From: Tachypleus tridentatus
Lineage: Eukaryota > Arthropoda > Merostomata > Xiphosura > Limulidae
Assembly (NCBI RefSeq): GCF_004210375.1
Contig: NC_134830.1
Location: forward strand, 12,834,001 to 12,898,000
Length of the DNA stretch: 64,000 bases
Direction of reading: 5' to 3'
The translations under genes and the position numbers were made by a program. Under the pieces are notes generated by a model. It did not search any database, had not been told where the DNA came from, and saw only the letters and a list, made by a program, of their open reading frames with translations. Below are positions 1 through 11,310 of the stretch, in pieces. Position 1 is the first letter of the stretch; every line of letters begins with the position of its first letter.

Positions 1-885
1 TGAGTTGTTGTGAAGTGTTTTTGTTTCGGTATCGAACTGTTGGCTGCATGTTTTAGACACTCAGAGATGATATGACAGTATGCATCTATATCTGATGCTT
101 CCGCGGCAATGTGTAGTACTTCGGAAGGTAAGGTTTCATTTAATATAGTTTGAAAAACTGGCCAATTTGCTTTGTTGTAGTTCAGTTGGTCTTTAACTAT
201 GATTTTATTTAAGTGGGGGGTGAGATTGAAGATACACCAAACTGAGAGGTGGTCACTATCCAAATCGTGACCAACATGAAAATTTACGAATTTGCGACTC
301 ATTTGACGAACACAGGCATAGGTCCAGTATTTCACTGGTGCCGTGTGCGTACGAGATATGTATCGGAGTTGCATCGTTTAATAAAATCATGTTTGATTCA
401 TCCAAAAATTGAAAAATAAATTGCCATTTGCGTTTGTACTACGACAGTTTAATGCTATATGTTTACTGTTTAGGTCGCCGATAATAATAAGATTACAATT
501 GCTATTATACAATACATTCAATAGATTTACATCTAACACTGTACTAGGCGAGCAGTAGATGCCCGCCACAGTAACGTTTGTATGATTTTGCGTTTTGACA
601 TTAATAATTATTGATTCATTACTGGATGGGATACTAACTAAATTCCTGAACTATAAGTTCAGTCTTATACAATAATAAAATACCTCTGTTTGGATCTCTG
701 TTATCCTTCCTGTCATGTCTAATAGTAGAGTAGCCGTTTAATTTGAATCTATGGTAGTTATATAGGAGAGTTTCACTAATTATAATTACATCTGGTTTTA
801 TGGAGTTTGTTGTATCTTCAATCTCATGTTTCTTGGAAGCAAGAGCACCCTGGATATTGATGTGTAGAACTGTGAAGTTATCCAT
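1..885 (-). pseudogene. LINE ORF2, endonuclease domain only in window, interrupted
   Basis: Reading down from 885 the translation starts MDNFTVLHINIQGALASKK and continues to IKPDVIIISETLL. This is the N-terminal strand and catalytic-glutamate region of an apurinic-type endonuclease. A second block at 569-387 contains VAGIYCSP and LIIIGDLNSKH, the conserved GDLN motif. Below 380 the translation reads YAHGTSEILDLCLC and later VGHDLDSDHLSV, matching the C-terminal substrate-binding and SDH catalytic part. The blocks lie in different frames with stops between them, so this is a pseudogene. The reverse transcriptase should begin just left of base 1. Confidence 0.85.
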
Positions 886-1042
886 GTTTAGTAGAGTTTA
901 TGATGGAGGTTAAAATTTGCGGCAATAATTTGTGTATGTTTTTTCAATATGATTTTAACTATTATGTCTGTGAGACTGTTGGTGTTTGTAGGGTTTGTAT
1001 ATTCTGCCATTATTTCCGAGAAAGTGGAAGTTATGGCAGATG

Positions 1043-2436
1043 TCAGTGTGGTTTCAATCGTTGTTGGTTCTGTGTTTTGAGGTGGTTTTGGTATTTCCTC
1101 TTCACATGGTGATGGTTTTCCTGTCGGGATGATGAAGTTTTAACTACTGCAGCGTAAGTGTTTGTTTGTGTAGTTGTGCTTTGTGGTGCTGAAGTGGTAG
1201 GTGTGGGTTCCTTAATTGTTCGTGGTGGTGGCGGCTTGTTCGTGTTGTGATTTTTTAATTTCGTACAAGTGTGTTTTAATGGATTTATATTTCTGACATC
1301 CTTTATAATTTGCCGTGTGTTCTTCCCCACAATTGCAGCATTTGGGTTTGGGGTTCTGTTTAGTACACTGTGTAATGTGATGATTCTCCCCACAGCCCAC
1401 ACAACACGCATTTGCTTGGCATGCTGCTGCTACATGTCAAACCTTTGGCATCGGTAGCACTGTGTGACAACCACTGCTGGTGTTTTGTTTGTTCTACTGT
1501 GTACTTTTGATACCACATTGTGATACTATTATTAATGAGTTGTGTAATATCCTGGCTGTTGTCTGTGACTACTTTGATTAGGTTTGTGGGTCTTTTAGTA
1601 ATGTTTCAAATTATACGGTCTACTGAAATATGTTTTATGTTTTGTGTACTTAATGCTTCCTTAATGTCTTCTATGTCTATTGAATTATGTACACCTCGTA
1701 TCACAAAATATTCAGGTGTTGGTTTAGTTCCTGGTAGGTGTATTGTAATATTTCCTGTTTTGAACGCGTCCGAAGGCCAAGCTTTCAGTAGACTGTTTAA
1801 GTCAGCGGGTTCCTGTCCTTGAACCAGAACACCGCCTCTAGGCAGACGCTTAATGTCATTAATTTTTGTGGTAGGTTTGCACCTGTATATTTCTTTAGCT
1901 AGTTGTGGTTGGTTGAAACTACCAGGAACTCCTTGGATTATAATTGCGTGCTTAGGTAATTTTGGTGCGAGTTGTGTATGTGTGTCTGTGGTGGTTGTTC
2001 TTTGTTTAATTTGTTTTTTCTGACTACGAGTCTGCACAAGCGTGAAGCCTTCGTCATCAGAAAGAACTTCGTCTTTGTCTGAAATTGTTTGTTGTGGAAT
2101 ATCCATGGTGGGGTTTGGGTTACTTGAACTGCTAGTTGTTGGCATATTATTGTCTATATCCGTTATCTTAGCTACATTATCTTCAGATGTTGAATGTATA
2201 ATATCCTTAACTAGTTTTCTTTTTTTTCTAGTCCTAACAGTATTTTCTTGAATAGGCGTTAACTTTGCTTTTAATTCTTTTTCTGCTATAAACATTAAAG
2301 ATTTTAATTTTACATTTTCATTTTCTATTTGGCCACCGTCACCAGACTTACTTTTTGTCCCTGATATAGACGGGCTTGCTCCCTCAGTTTCAGACACTAT
2401 ATCGTTTTCCCTGGTCTCCGACTCCCCTGGCGGCAT
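1043..2436 (-). pseudogene. LINE ORF1 (Gag-like RNA-binding protein), frameshifted
   Basis: The first 276 codons (2436 down to 1606) are open. They begin MPPGESETREND, are rich in S, T, K and acidic residues, and end in a folded stretch with YFVIRGVHNSIDIEDIKEAL, which matches the region preceding zinc knuckles in Jockey-type ORF1 proteins. After a frame change the sequence continues with two knuckles at about 1300-1400: CVGCGENHHITQC and CCNCGEEHTANYKGC. The second is the classic C..CGxxHTANYxGC form. A further frame change leads to a T/P-rich tail containing TYAAVVK (about 1043-1260). At least two frameshifts separate the parts, so no intact protein is made. The role in a live element is to bind the element's RNA in a ribonucleoprotein. 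Confidence 0.85.
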
Positions 2437-2480
2437 GTCGCCTCGTTGTTTAGCGAAGTTGAACTTGCTTTCTCGGGCTA

Positions 2481-5400
2481 ATTTAAAAGGTAAAAAGTTC
2501 TTCTGTCTTTGTATCTACTGGCGTAAAACTCGAAGTGACTAGTAAGAACTCGACAAAATATGAAACAAAATATAGGTTGTATACACGTAGATTTCAAGAG
2601 CCTTTCAGAGGTATATCCTATCTTTACCCTCTCCAAGCGCAGAATCCACAGAAGTTTAACTACAAAGGTCTATTAATATTTCAAAACGTAAGGAACGAGA
2701 TGACCGTTGGTGAAACAAATAGGTTCTTTGTGACGTTTGCCCTTGTTGATAAATTCATTTCTATGTGATTTTCAGTGAGACTGCATTAGGTATTTATTTT
2801 TCGTATTTAGTTTCTACGCCTATCCGTCTAGAATGTAAATGAAATTATTGGTATCAATAACGACCTGAAAATGATATAGCGAATGTGAAGTGTGCTATTA
2901 GCAACATAAGAACGATGCTTATTATGGAATAAAAAGTATTACACTGTAGTAGCTTAATTAGGATGTTCACTTGTAAAAAAAAATTATGAAGAATGAATTA
3001 ACTGTTCAAAAAAAAAGTTTGGTTACTTCTAATTTGTTGCAAGTGTTTTGCATTTGTTTCAAAGTAGCAAGCTGTGTGTTTTTCATTGACACGAATTTAA
3101 GCAATAATATTTTTACATACATGGTGTGTAACGTGAACGTTTCCCATAGTTTGATATTGCAGATGTGCGTAGTTGTAATCGTATAACCTTTTGAAACCAT
3201 GAGAGTAAATAATTGGAAATGTGAGACTGAGTAATTGATTAGCATGAATACATTAAACAATTGTGTGTCAATAGATATATTGTATTTTATATAAAATAAG
3301 TATTTAGAATACGAATAAAATTGGTATTTAGAAGAAACCTTTGTATTAATACGATATCAATACGTTAGAACATATAAGTAGTTAGGTTGGATGTGTGTTA
3401 AATTGTAAGGGGATGCAAGATATTTGTATTTTGATACAATCTACGCTTTTACTCTTTACAGTTTTTAAACTAGGTTATGTTTTCTAAATAAACGCCTAAT
3501 GTATATAAAATGTGTTGAAGTGCTAGAAAAATAATGATTATTGATAATGAATTGTTTTTGATGTTGTTGCATTGAAGTAGTAAATTGTTTGTCATTCACA
3601 GTAAAATAGACAATCATATTCTCGACTGCCTGATATTTTACGTTAGGAAAACTATGCTCGTTTGGGTATCATGTAGATTGTTTGTAAAGTTTTTATCAAG
3701 TTTAATATATGATTGTGTAACTTTTATGTGATTTTTAATGATTATGCATCAGATATTTGAAATTTTGTATTTATTTTTCTAGTAATCTGTAAAATATTTT
3801 GACCTGGTTATATTAAGTTGAATGTAAAGCTCTTTTGATTTTTTTGTTAATAATATGACATTTTGCGATGCGTTTTTTTTTGTGGGAGGATCGGCTGGCT
3901 ACAAGGGGTGATGTGGAGGCCAGTGTTAATTCTCCTGGTACTTAAAATAGAATGTTTGAAATATTGGAATGTTTTAAATGTTTTAATCGCTTCTATTTTT
4001 GTGGGGTTTTTTTTGTGGAATTCTATACTCCTTGTTTATAATGACGATTATAATAGTATATTTGAAGTAAAATTACATCATTGCTAAAATGTTTAAATAT
4101 TTTGCTGTACATTGTAGTAAAATTTACAATTTTATTTTAATTGATTCCGTTTCTACGTGTTCGTACATTGGTATTACTTTTTATAGATTCTTATAGTTGT
4201 AGGAATTAAACGAAAATCAAACTTATTCTTTGTTTTTTTTTTCTAAATTGCCTTGGATAAATGTTTGCATTGAGTTGATGTAAATCGTACAGTTGGTCCA
4301 TTTTCACTGCTTTGGCGAAAGATTGTTGAGGTTTGTATGGCTGTTTTTTTTTAATAAGAACTTTTGCCATATTTCTGCATGACCTATATTTACACGTTTA
4401 AACTTGTACTGATTACAGATTAGTTATTTTGAAGTGGAATACTGTGTTTAGAATCATTATATGTCGTAACGACAGAGTTCTGTCGATAATAACTGTTGCT
4501 AGAATATTGTGTAGCTGTTGTTGTTTTTTTTTAATCGTCCACTATTGTTGTACGAAGTTGTAGTTATATTAATAAGAATTCATATTTTAAAATTATATTA
4601 AATTCAATTTTATCTTTTTAAACTTGATGTAACAGGTAATTTCAAAATTCAAAAAGCTTTAGTTTGAACAGAAAATATAATAAAAATAATAATTGAAGGT
4701 TTCTAACTATATTGATTTGATGTTGCTAGAAGAGAGAGATTAAGGAAGTTAGTAGTCGTTGTTAACAGTGAAGTAAGTTTCCATGCAGTTTGAGGACTAA
4801 ATGGTAAAATTGAATACTTTATGGTAATAAGTGTAAATGTTATTTATTCGTGTGGAATTTTGATGATGCTTATTATTTTTGTTATTTCCAAATGCAGTTT
4901 CGAATGATGAAATGAAATTTATGCGACTGTTAACATTTGGATTAAAGGTTTACACGTTGTGGAAGTAATAAGGTATTTGAAGTTTTTAAAAATATTATCC
5001 AAACATGGGTAAAACGCTATTAGATATCTCAGTTTGGTATAATAGTTTTGTTTTTACGACTATAACGTCAATGAAACGCGAGGACGAACCTCTAAGTCTA
5101 AATAAATCGCAGTTTGTGCAAAACCGATTTTTGTCGACCTAGAAGCTAAGCTGAATGAATAATAAAGCTTGATGAATATTAGATTAATACAACAAACTAA
5201 GCTTTTTCCGTTACTTTTGTCTTTTTTGGCGTTAATGCATTGCTATAAAATGACAAACACTTGGCAATAACAATGCTCTAAAAATTATACAAGCATATCA
5301 CAATATGATGTTGAAACGCATTCATGTGATGTAATGGAATTATCAGTTGCACGTATATGGAGAAAATGGAAAAGTTGTATAAATGCTAGCAGTTATTGTG

Positions 5401-8400
5401 ATGTAGTATCGTGTCAGTTGTTTACATTCTTTTGAAGACTACTGCAGTAAAAATGAACTCTGTATTTACACTTTTTGTAACAGCTTTTTAGAGGCTCCGA
5501 TGTCTTTTTTCTGAATACCAAATAAGAGGCGTGCTTTAAGATCTGGGGTAGGAAGCTGTTTATTAAGATGTGTAAACAATCCTGTGAACAATGACTACAT
5601 AATCTATGAAAGGTAGTATAGGAAATTACTGAATATCAACAAGCCATTATCTTTAGATTGGTGACTAGTTACGCATGTAAGACATTCCCTTAATGTTCTT
5701 ACTGGCAAACAAAGCTTGATACATTTAAAATTATTAATGGAAACGGAAATATTGCTTGTGTTTAGGTTTTAGAAATGTGATGTTCGTGAATAAACTTGTC
5801 CCACTTTCTACTGCAGTAAGAAGCTGAGAAACAAAAAACCACTGATTTTGATGGCTTAAGTCCAACAATCGATTTTATACGAGACATTTCTTGCATAGAT
5901 TTTTTATCTATATATCAGGATTGAATAAAGTACTGCCAGTCTTATCGACCATTTTAAACACTATTACTATCATGCATTATAAACCAATAAATTGTGAGGG
6001 CAGACTAGTAAGGGTAGACATGCAAGTGGTAAACAAGAAGCCCTTTTATGAACTATTGTTTATTTTTATATGTCATCAATAATGATACAAGCTTCAATAT
6101 CATGTTACCTTCACATAAATCAACTTTCGTTTAAACCAAGTAATACAAAATGCACAGTACATGTATATTTTTCTTGTACAAATAGAAGCACGTTCTGATG
6201 CTGCTCATATTTCTACATGTCTACGTTTCAGAGCACTATGACTACATGATTGCAAGCATATCATTTAATGTGTTACGGTTAAGAAGTACATCTCTTTTGC
6301 GAGTGTTTCCGTGAACAACTGTCGGTAAAGTGCAGGTGTTTTGTGGTCAGTAATTATCTGATTTATCTCTACTTGACTCTCATGGCGTTGAATATTTGCG
6401 TTATGATTGTTTACAACGCTCGTTAAATTAGTTTGCTAGTAAAAAATGTTTAGGGAAACCGAAAAGTGTTCTGCAAATATTTGATTTTTAACCTAGCTTG
6501 TATTGGTTTTAACTAGGGCATTACGACAAACTGACTTTGCTCTTGATTCTTAAAATGAAATTTTCTTTTGTCAACACAGTTTGTTATTGTGGTCATGGAA
6601 CAACACTCAAGTCAGATTGGATTTACTCTCCAAGATTATTTACTTATTCGTTTAGAGTACTCTCTCTTAAACTGTTAAGTTATAGAGTATAATTTTTGCT
6701 CGAGATAAAACAAGGTCTGTGGACTTTTTGAATGGTATTTCCAGTGAAATGTTTTAATGCTTACTAATGATGCATCGAACATGTATTTTTTAGGGTTTGA
6801 GTTGAGTTTCATATAGCAAATTGTGGATAATTTTGAATAATTGTTAACAATTATAAACAATAAATGGAGTAATCATATAAGACGTGCTTTTGTGTTTCGC
6901 GTGTGCTAATAACAACAATAATGAAAAAACGCACAGTGTGCTGTGATATTACCATCAGCCACTCTTTCTTCTACATGTAATTGTTTGTTATATAATATAT
7001 ATGCACTGTAATTTTTTTACCATTTGTATCTGTGTTATTTACTTCAATACTGAGTTTCTGTTTTTACCTTTACTACCAGCAGCAATATGTATTGTTTGTT
7101 TAAACCTGTGTTATATTAATACTAATACTATGCTCGTAAATGTAAAAATGAGATGCAACTAACAGTTATTTACCCTTTGCTTCTATCATATATGTCCTCA
7201 GCCATAATAACATCCGTGTGGTTTTGTACAAACATATACCTGTTATCTTTAAGTTGGTTGTTTATTATACAAAAATGATTTTCAACTGTCAAAAAGTATC
7301 GTTAAATGAACGTTTGACCACATCGTGTGCTTCCTTATTCAATATTGACATACCATTACTCCTTGTTTTCACCTAAGTTCAAAGTGTTCCCTCTACTCTA
7401 ACAACTATGACTCGTCTTGCTTACCAACAGTACATGTGTACACGCCTTTTTTACTCATATTTGAGTGGAATTATGAACTAGTTATGCGGATCAGTGCTCC
7501 ATGTATTTTTGTTTTACGATGATACCACTTGCCCTAGTGTATAGTTTTGTGCTGCTTTGACTGTAATGGATATTCTATATTCCAGAGCAACTACCGTATC
7601 TGTTGTCTGTGTGAATTTAGCTCTCGCACATTATGTACCACTTGCATCTGCGATATACACATCAAAATCAAATTTTACCCCTTTATCTACAGTTTTTACA
7701 CAAAAGAAACAACCATTCATCTCAAAATATCTTCTAGTCTATTTGCAGTTTATATACTCTCTACCAATTATCACCCTTCCAATTTACTGTTCGTAATATA
7801 ACCATGCACTCTTGTTTTTGTTTTTTTTAGTGCCCACTTGGTTACTGTAATTTATATTAATTATCCTTTGTTTTCGTAGTATTTCTTCAAACGGGTTTTT
7901 TCCTGTGGCTAATTATTATTATTATTTACTCTTATATATATATTTTTTACTCAATGAATTTTTTTGATCAAGAACAACATACCCAGTTGTACGTCCAGTT
8001 TTATTACAATGTTGTTTATTTCTTTCTGTTCGTGTAGTTTCGAAATCAAACTACACGAGAGACCGTATTTTTTGTTACTTGTATTTTTCAACTGTTTTTC
8101 TGTCTGGAGAAAATAGTAGAAAATATTTAATTATTTAAAAGATAATTTACTATGACCTAGTATTTATTATGGTAGTGTGACAGACTACAGTCACGTTATT
8201 GTGTTTTCTATAATAACTTGTTTGGCGGTTTATATTGATGAGAAGTTGGCTACGGATTTCATTAGAGCACTAAATATGTCTTTATTTTATAAACTAAAGT
8301 ATGGTTAAAATATCTTTTGTAATTCCTTACTTGATCATCTAGCATCAATATGTAAACAGAATAGGTTTAATAATTATTCAAAGAGAAGTGTATAGGGAGC

Positions 8401-8640
8401 TTGAATTGTACTAAATAGCAACAGAACAAACTATTTTTGCCTCTGATGCAATAAAAATTTTATTCTACTTAATATACCTGAATAAACTGAATTGCACTTT
8501 GAATATATTACAGTTGCACTAAAATTATTTTTTGTTTTGTACCTGTAACGTTTTTTTTTTTTAAATTTAACATTCAAGTTTGTTCATGAACATTTTTGCA
8601 TCAATAAAGTTAAGTCTTGCAGTATACACTGGAGTTGAAA
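2481..8640. other. Gene-free AT-rich stretch
   Basis: I see no exon, RNA gene or recognisable transposon here. From about 2900 to 5000 the plus strand is visibly richer in T and G than in A and C, with many T runs and TTTGT words. From about 7000 to 8100 it is T- and C-rich. The small open frames have no recognisable motif and look like chance frames. It may be intron, old 3' untranslated DNA or decayed repeat. Confidence 0.5.
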
Positions 8641-8647
8641 ATAAATC

Positions 8648-8716
8648 TTAACAATGCTAAGTATACTGATTCCAATAGTGGTCTTAACAATGCCAAGTAT
8701 ACTATTCCAATAGTGG
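8648..8716. repeat. Short two-copy tandem repeat, unit about 35 bp
   Basis: The unit, containing CTTAACAATGCTAAGTATAC and then ATTCCAATAGTGG, occurs twice in a row. The copies differ by a C/T change and by a short insertion (ACTGATTCC versus ACTATTCC). It lies just beyond the 3' end of the neighbouring Penelope-like element, whose orientation is minus, and may belong to that element's terminal sequence. Confidence 0.7.
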
Positions 8717-8782
8717 ATATGACAACAGATATCAAAACAATTCTTGATGACGAGAAACCCAATTGAAATCAAAATGTACAAA

Positions 8783-9007
8783 TTAGTATAGGTATAAAGG
8801 TGTTCCTTTATACTGATTTAATTCTGGTTTTAGTTGTTGTATAAGTAGGGCTTCTTTGATTTTGTGTTTGTTTATATTTGTTTCCCTACTTAGTATATGG
8901 GTGCTTTCTACGGTTATGCTGTGTTTACTTGATTTGTAGTGTTCAAAAAACGTGTGAAGGTTTGTTTTCTTTGAATCTAGTTTTAATTTTTCTGCTTGTT
9001 TCTCCAA
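8783..9007 (-). pseudogene. Penelope-like GIY-YIG endonuclease fragment
   Basis: The 74-codon frame reads EKQAEKLKLDS, HTFFEHYKSSKHSI, HILSRETNINKHKIKEAL and LIQQLKPELNQ. The H..F.H...S.H pattern and the E-A-L-I-Q-Q-L-K-P-E-L-N ending are those of the GIY-YIG domain at the C-terminus of Penelope-like polyproteins. The CxxC-FYIGET core lies just upstream (9010-9060) in the same reading direction. The stop codon at the low end is probably the element's true stop. Confidence 0.8.
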
Positions 9008-9341
9008 TATAAAAACTGTGGCAGTTGTTGCATTGTATTTGATAAATTATGTTGGTGTTTTGTTTGTCAGTGTAGTTTTTACGAAGTATGAACTTTAGTT
9101 TTGTATCTGGTTTTTGAATAAATTTGGTGTTTACTGGAATGTTGTGTTTTGTTAAGTTTTTTCCAAATGTTGGTTATTTTTTGCGCTGATGTCGGGAACA
9201 TATGGTATACAGCAGTGTAAGGTTTTGTAGTTTGTTGTATCCTGATTTATTATTGTTTGTTTATTGTTGGTGTAGGTGTGTGCGTGTAATTTTTTCCACG
9301 ATTTTGGAGGAAATTTGTTGATGTTGATGAAGTGTTTTTTT

Positions 9342-9866
9342 TTAATTTTTAATTTCATCTTTAATTTTCTTGGGTGATCTTAGTTTTATGGCTGTATTTA
9401 TTTCGTGTCTTAATATGTTGAGGTTTGTTTTTTTAATGTGCTGAGTCCCAGGGAATGTGTGTATAATCCAGTATGGATGACTTTTTTTGTGGATTTCTGT
9501 TTTGAGTTGTGTATCGGTTCTTGTGATCTCGAAGTTAAGAAATGGTATTTGGTTAGTTTTTCTATTCACAGGTAGCTTAATGTTGGGGTTTATCGAGTTA
9601 ACGTGGTTAAAAAATCCAAGTGTGTGTTCTGTACATGTGAATTCAGAAACTGTATCATCAACATACCTGTACCAGTATGGTGGTGGGTGTAAGGCTGGAA
9701 TGATCGCTTGTGATTCAAAGATACAGATGTCAAAAATACTTTGAGGAATTTGAACGACGATATAAAACACGGGCCAGGGTTTTAAATTAATTTCTAAAAA
9801 GGATATTTTACGCAAGATGAATGGGTGATTGAAATGTAGTAACAAATACAACTTAATTTTTAACAT
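9342..9866 (-). pseudogene. Penelope-like reverse transcriptase fragment (YVDD box)
   Basis: This 174-codon open frame carries the RT palm motif YRYVDDTV at about residues 66-73 and, about 40 residues later, NQIPFLNFEI, which corresponds to the following conserved RT block. The start methionine is probably incidental, because the first 30 residues do not look like the family. Upstream RT motifs are absent, so the copy is 5'-truncated. It is not functional. Confidence 0.8.
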
Positions 9867-9869
9867 TTC

Positions 9870-10926
9870 CCGTGTTACTTGTTGGCTAGATTTATAATTT
9901 ATACGTTTATTAATTATTGATAGCTATGTAAAATTTTAATTATTTCCACACAATGACTGTGCATATTGTGAAGCTATATTGAATAATATATATGCCAGTC
10001 TGTCAGTAGTACTTCATAGTGGTTAACAATGCTTGCTGTTGCTATTGTTTGATCTGAAGTCTAGAGTTGTTAAGGTTGAAAGAGGTACTGATTATATCGT
10101 TGTAAAATGTATTAAGAAATGAGACTAATAGCTAATTGTGGAAATATGTGACTAATTATGGAATTGGGAAGCTGTTTGATAACTGAATATTTAACGTTAA
10201 AACAACAGATGCTACGAAATGCCAACAGTTACACCTAAAACAATGGCAATGCTAATATTGATGTTCTCGTACTCTTCGTATAAATAAACTTTTATTTATG
10301 TTTGTCTTGACATTAGTGGCGTGCTACCTATTGCTCACAACTTTTTATACATTTGTGGATTGATATTACAGAACTTTGTTACGTATTACAATTTCAAATA
10401 GCCTAAAACTGAGTTTAGTTGTAATTTAGATGATTGATACACACAGTTTCTTTTTTAATACAATTATATTTTAACATACAAACCATAATACCATAACGGT
10501 TATTACAGATAATGATCTATATACAAATGTTTTACAAACTTACATACAGTATCAAGTCTTCTTTATGGTCTAGAACTTACTTGATATCTTATCGAGGGCT
10601 AACGATTAGCGAGTTTATTTTGAAATTTTAGTTTTTCATTCCTGAATCTATATAATGTCTTTGTAATAATTATAAGGTCCGATGTGAATTCGCTGAAGTT
10701 AAATGATTTGTAATGTTTGAAATCGATAAATGTGCCTTATCAGATGTATGAAGTTTCCGATAAATAAGCGTTTATCACAGTTATAGCTTCCGAGGTTTAT
10801 AGTACACTAACTACGCCAAACTAATAAAATACATATTGTATTTTGGCGCGTCGAGTTGATTACGTTTATAGGCGTGAAAAAAACTTTCCAGAAATTTCAG
10901 TTTGCACAACAATATAGACGATACAA
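9870..10926. other. No gene seen
   Basis: This is AT-rich DNA between the Penelope-like element and the LINE fragment. I recognise no coding motif, splice-framed exon or terminal repeat. Confidence 0.4.
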
Positions 10927-10959
10927 GTGTTTACGTATACAGAAATTGTTGATTCGTAC

Positions 10960-11310
10960 ACTCGAGAATTTTGTGATACAGCTTTAGCAGTACAAGTTAC
11001 CACAGATAATACAATCAATAACATATTTCATAACAACATCCAAGATCGAATCTATTCTAAAAAACATAAGACTGAAGACGTTACTAACACAGTAGTATCA
11101 GATATAAGTGCAACACGTTTATATAATAGTTATAGATTTAAACTTAAAGGCTTCTCTGAAATACGAAAAGATTTAAACAGAAATCAAAATAGAGGAATAT
11201 TTTTATTATATAAATCTGACCTTAGTCACGTCCCCAAACGCATGTATAACGGTAGATGTTGTAATCGTAAATAATTCTACAGTAATGGTAGCAGGAATAT
11301 AAAGTCGTGT
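10960..11310 (+). mobile_element. Degenerate LINE ORF2 endonuclease fragment, plus strand
   Basis: The plus-strand translation contains NNIQDRIYSKKHKTEDVTN, YNSYRFKLKGFSEIRKD and NQNRGIFLLYKSDL. These align residue by residue with the endonuclease of the minus-strand LINE at the left edge of the window (NIQGALASKKHEIEDTTN, YNYHRFKLNGYSTIRHD, PNRGILLLYKTEL). After a frame change the following DNA reads VVIVNNSTV and MVAGI, the next conserved strand. It is therefore a second, older copy of the same family, present only as a fragment of about 350 bp. No ends or target duplications were identified. Confidence 0.8.

Larger units (their letters stand above)
1..2480 (-). mobile_element. Jockey-like non-LTR retrotransposon (LINE), cut by the window edge
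   Basis: The element reads on the minus strand: ORF1 (nucleic-acid-binding protein) first, then ORF2 starting with an apurinic-type endonuclease. The reverse transcriptase part would lie left of base 1. ORF1 with a pre-zinc-knuckle region plus CCHC knuckles, followed by an endonuclease-led ORF2, is the arrangement of the Jockey/I group of LINEs. The 5' end is placed near 2480 only because ORF1 starts at 2436. No target-site duplication was identified there. Both reading frames are interrupted, so this copy is dead but still easily read, which suggests moderate age. A second copy fragment of the same family lies on the plus strand near 11 kb. Confidence 0.85.
8783..9866 (-). mobile_element. 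Penelope-like retroelement, 5'-truncated, RT end plus GIY-YIG
   Basis: On the minus strand a reverse transcriptase C-terminal part is readable at 9866-9342. It has HPPPYWYRYVDDT, the catalytic YVDD box with the W.RYVDDT context of Penelope-like enzymes, followed by IPFLNFEI and HKKSHPY. A different frame at 9358-9152 carries CIPYVPDISAK, the linker typical of this group. The block at about 9060-8783 contains YQIQCNNC followed by the GIY-YIG region and ends with REtxInKhkIKEALLIQQLKPELN-type sequence, the usual end of the GIY-YIG endonuclease. Order and spacing therefore fit a Penelope/Neptune-type element. The N-terminal RT motifs are missing and the frame is broken in at least two places. 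A live element would reverse-transcribe its RNA at a nick made by its own endonuclease. Confidence 0.85.

Noticed and set aside
7547-7801. Overlapping open frames of 79 and 84 codons on the plus strand
   Set aside because: Two frames overlap, neither has a motif or splice framing, and T/C-rich DNA easily gives such frames.
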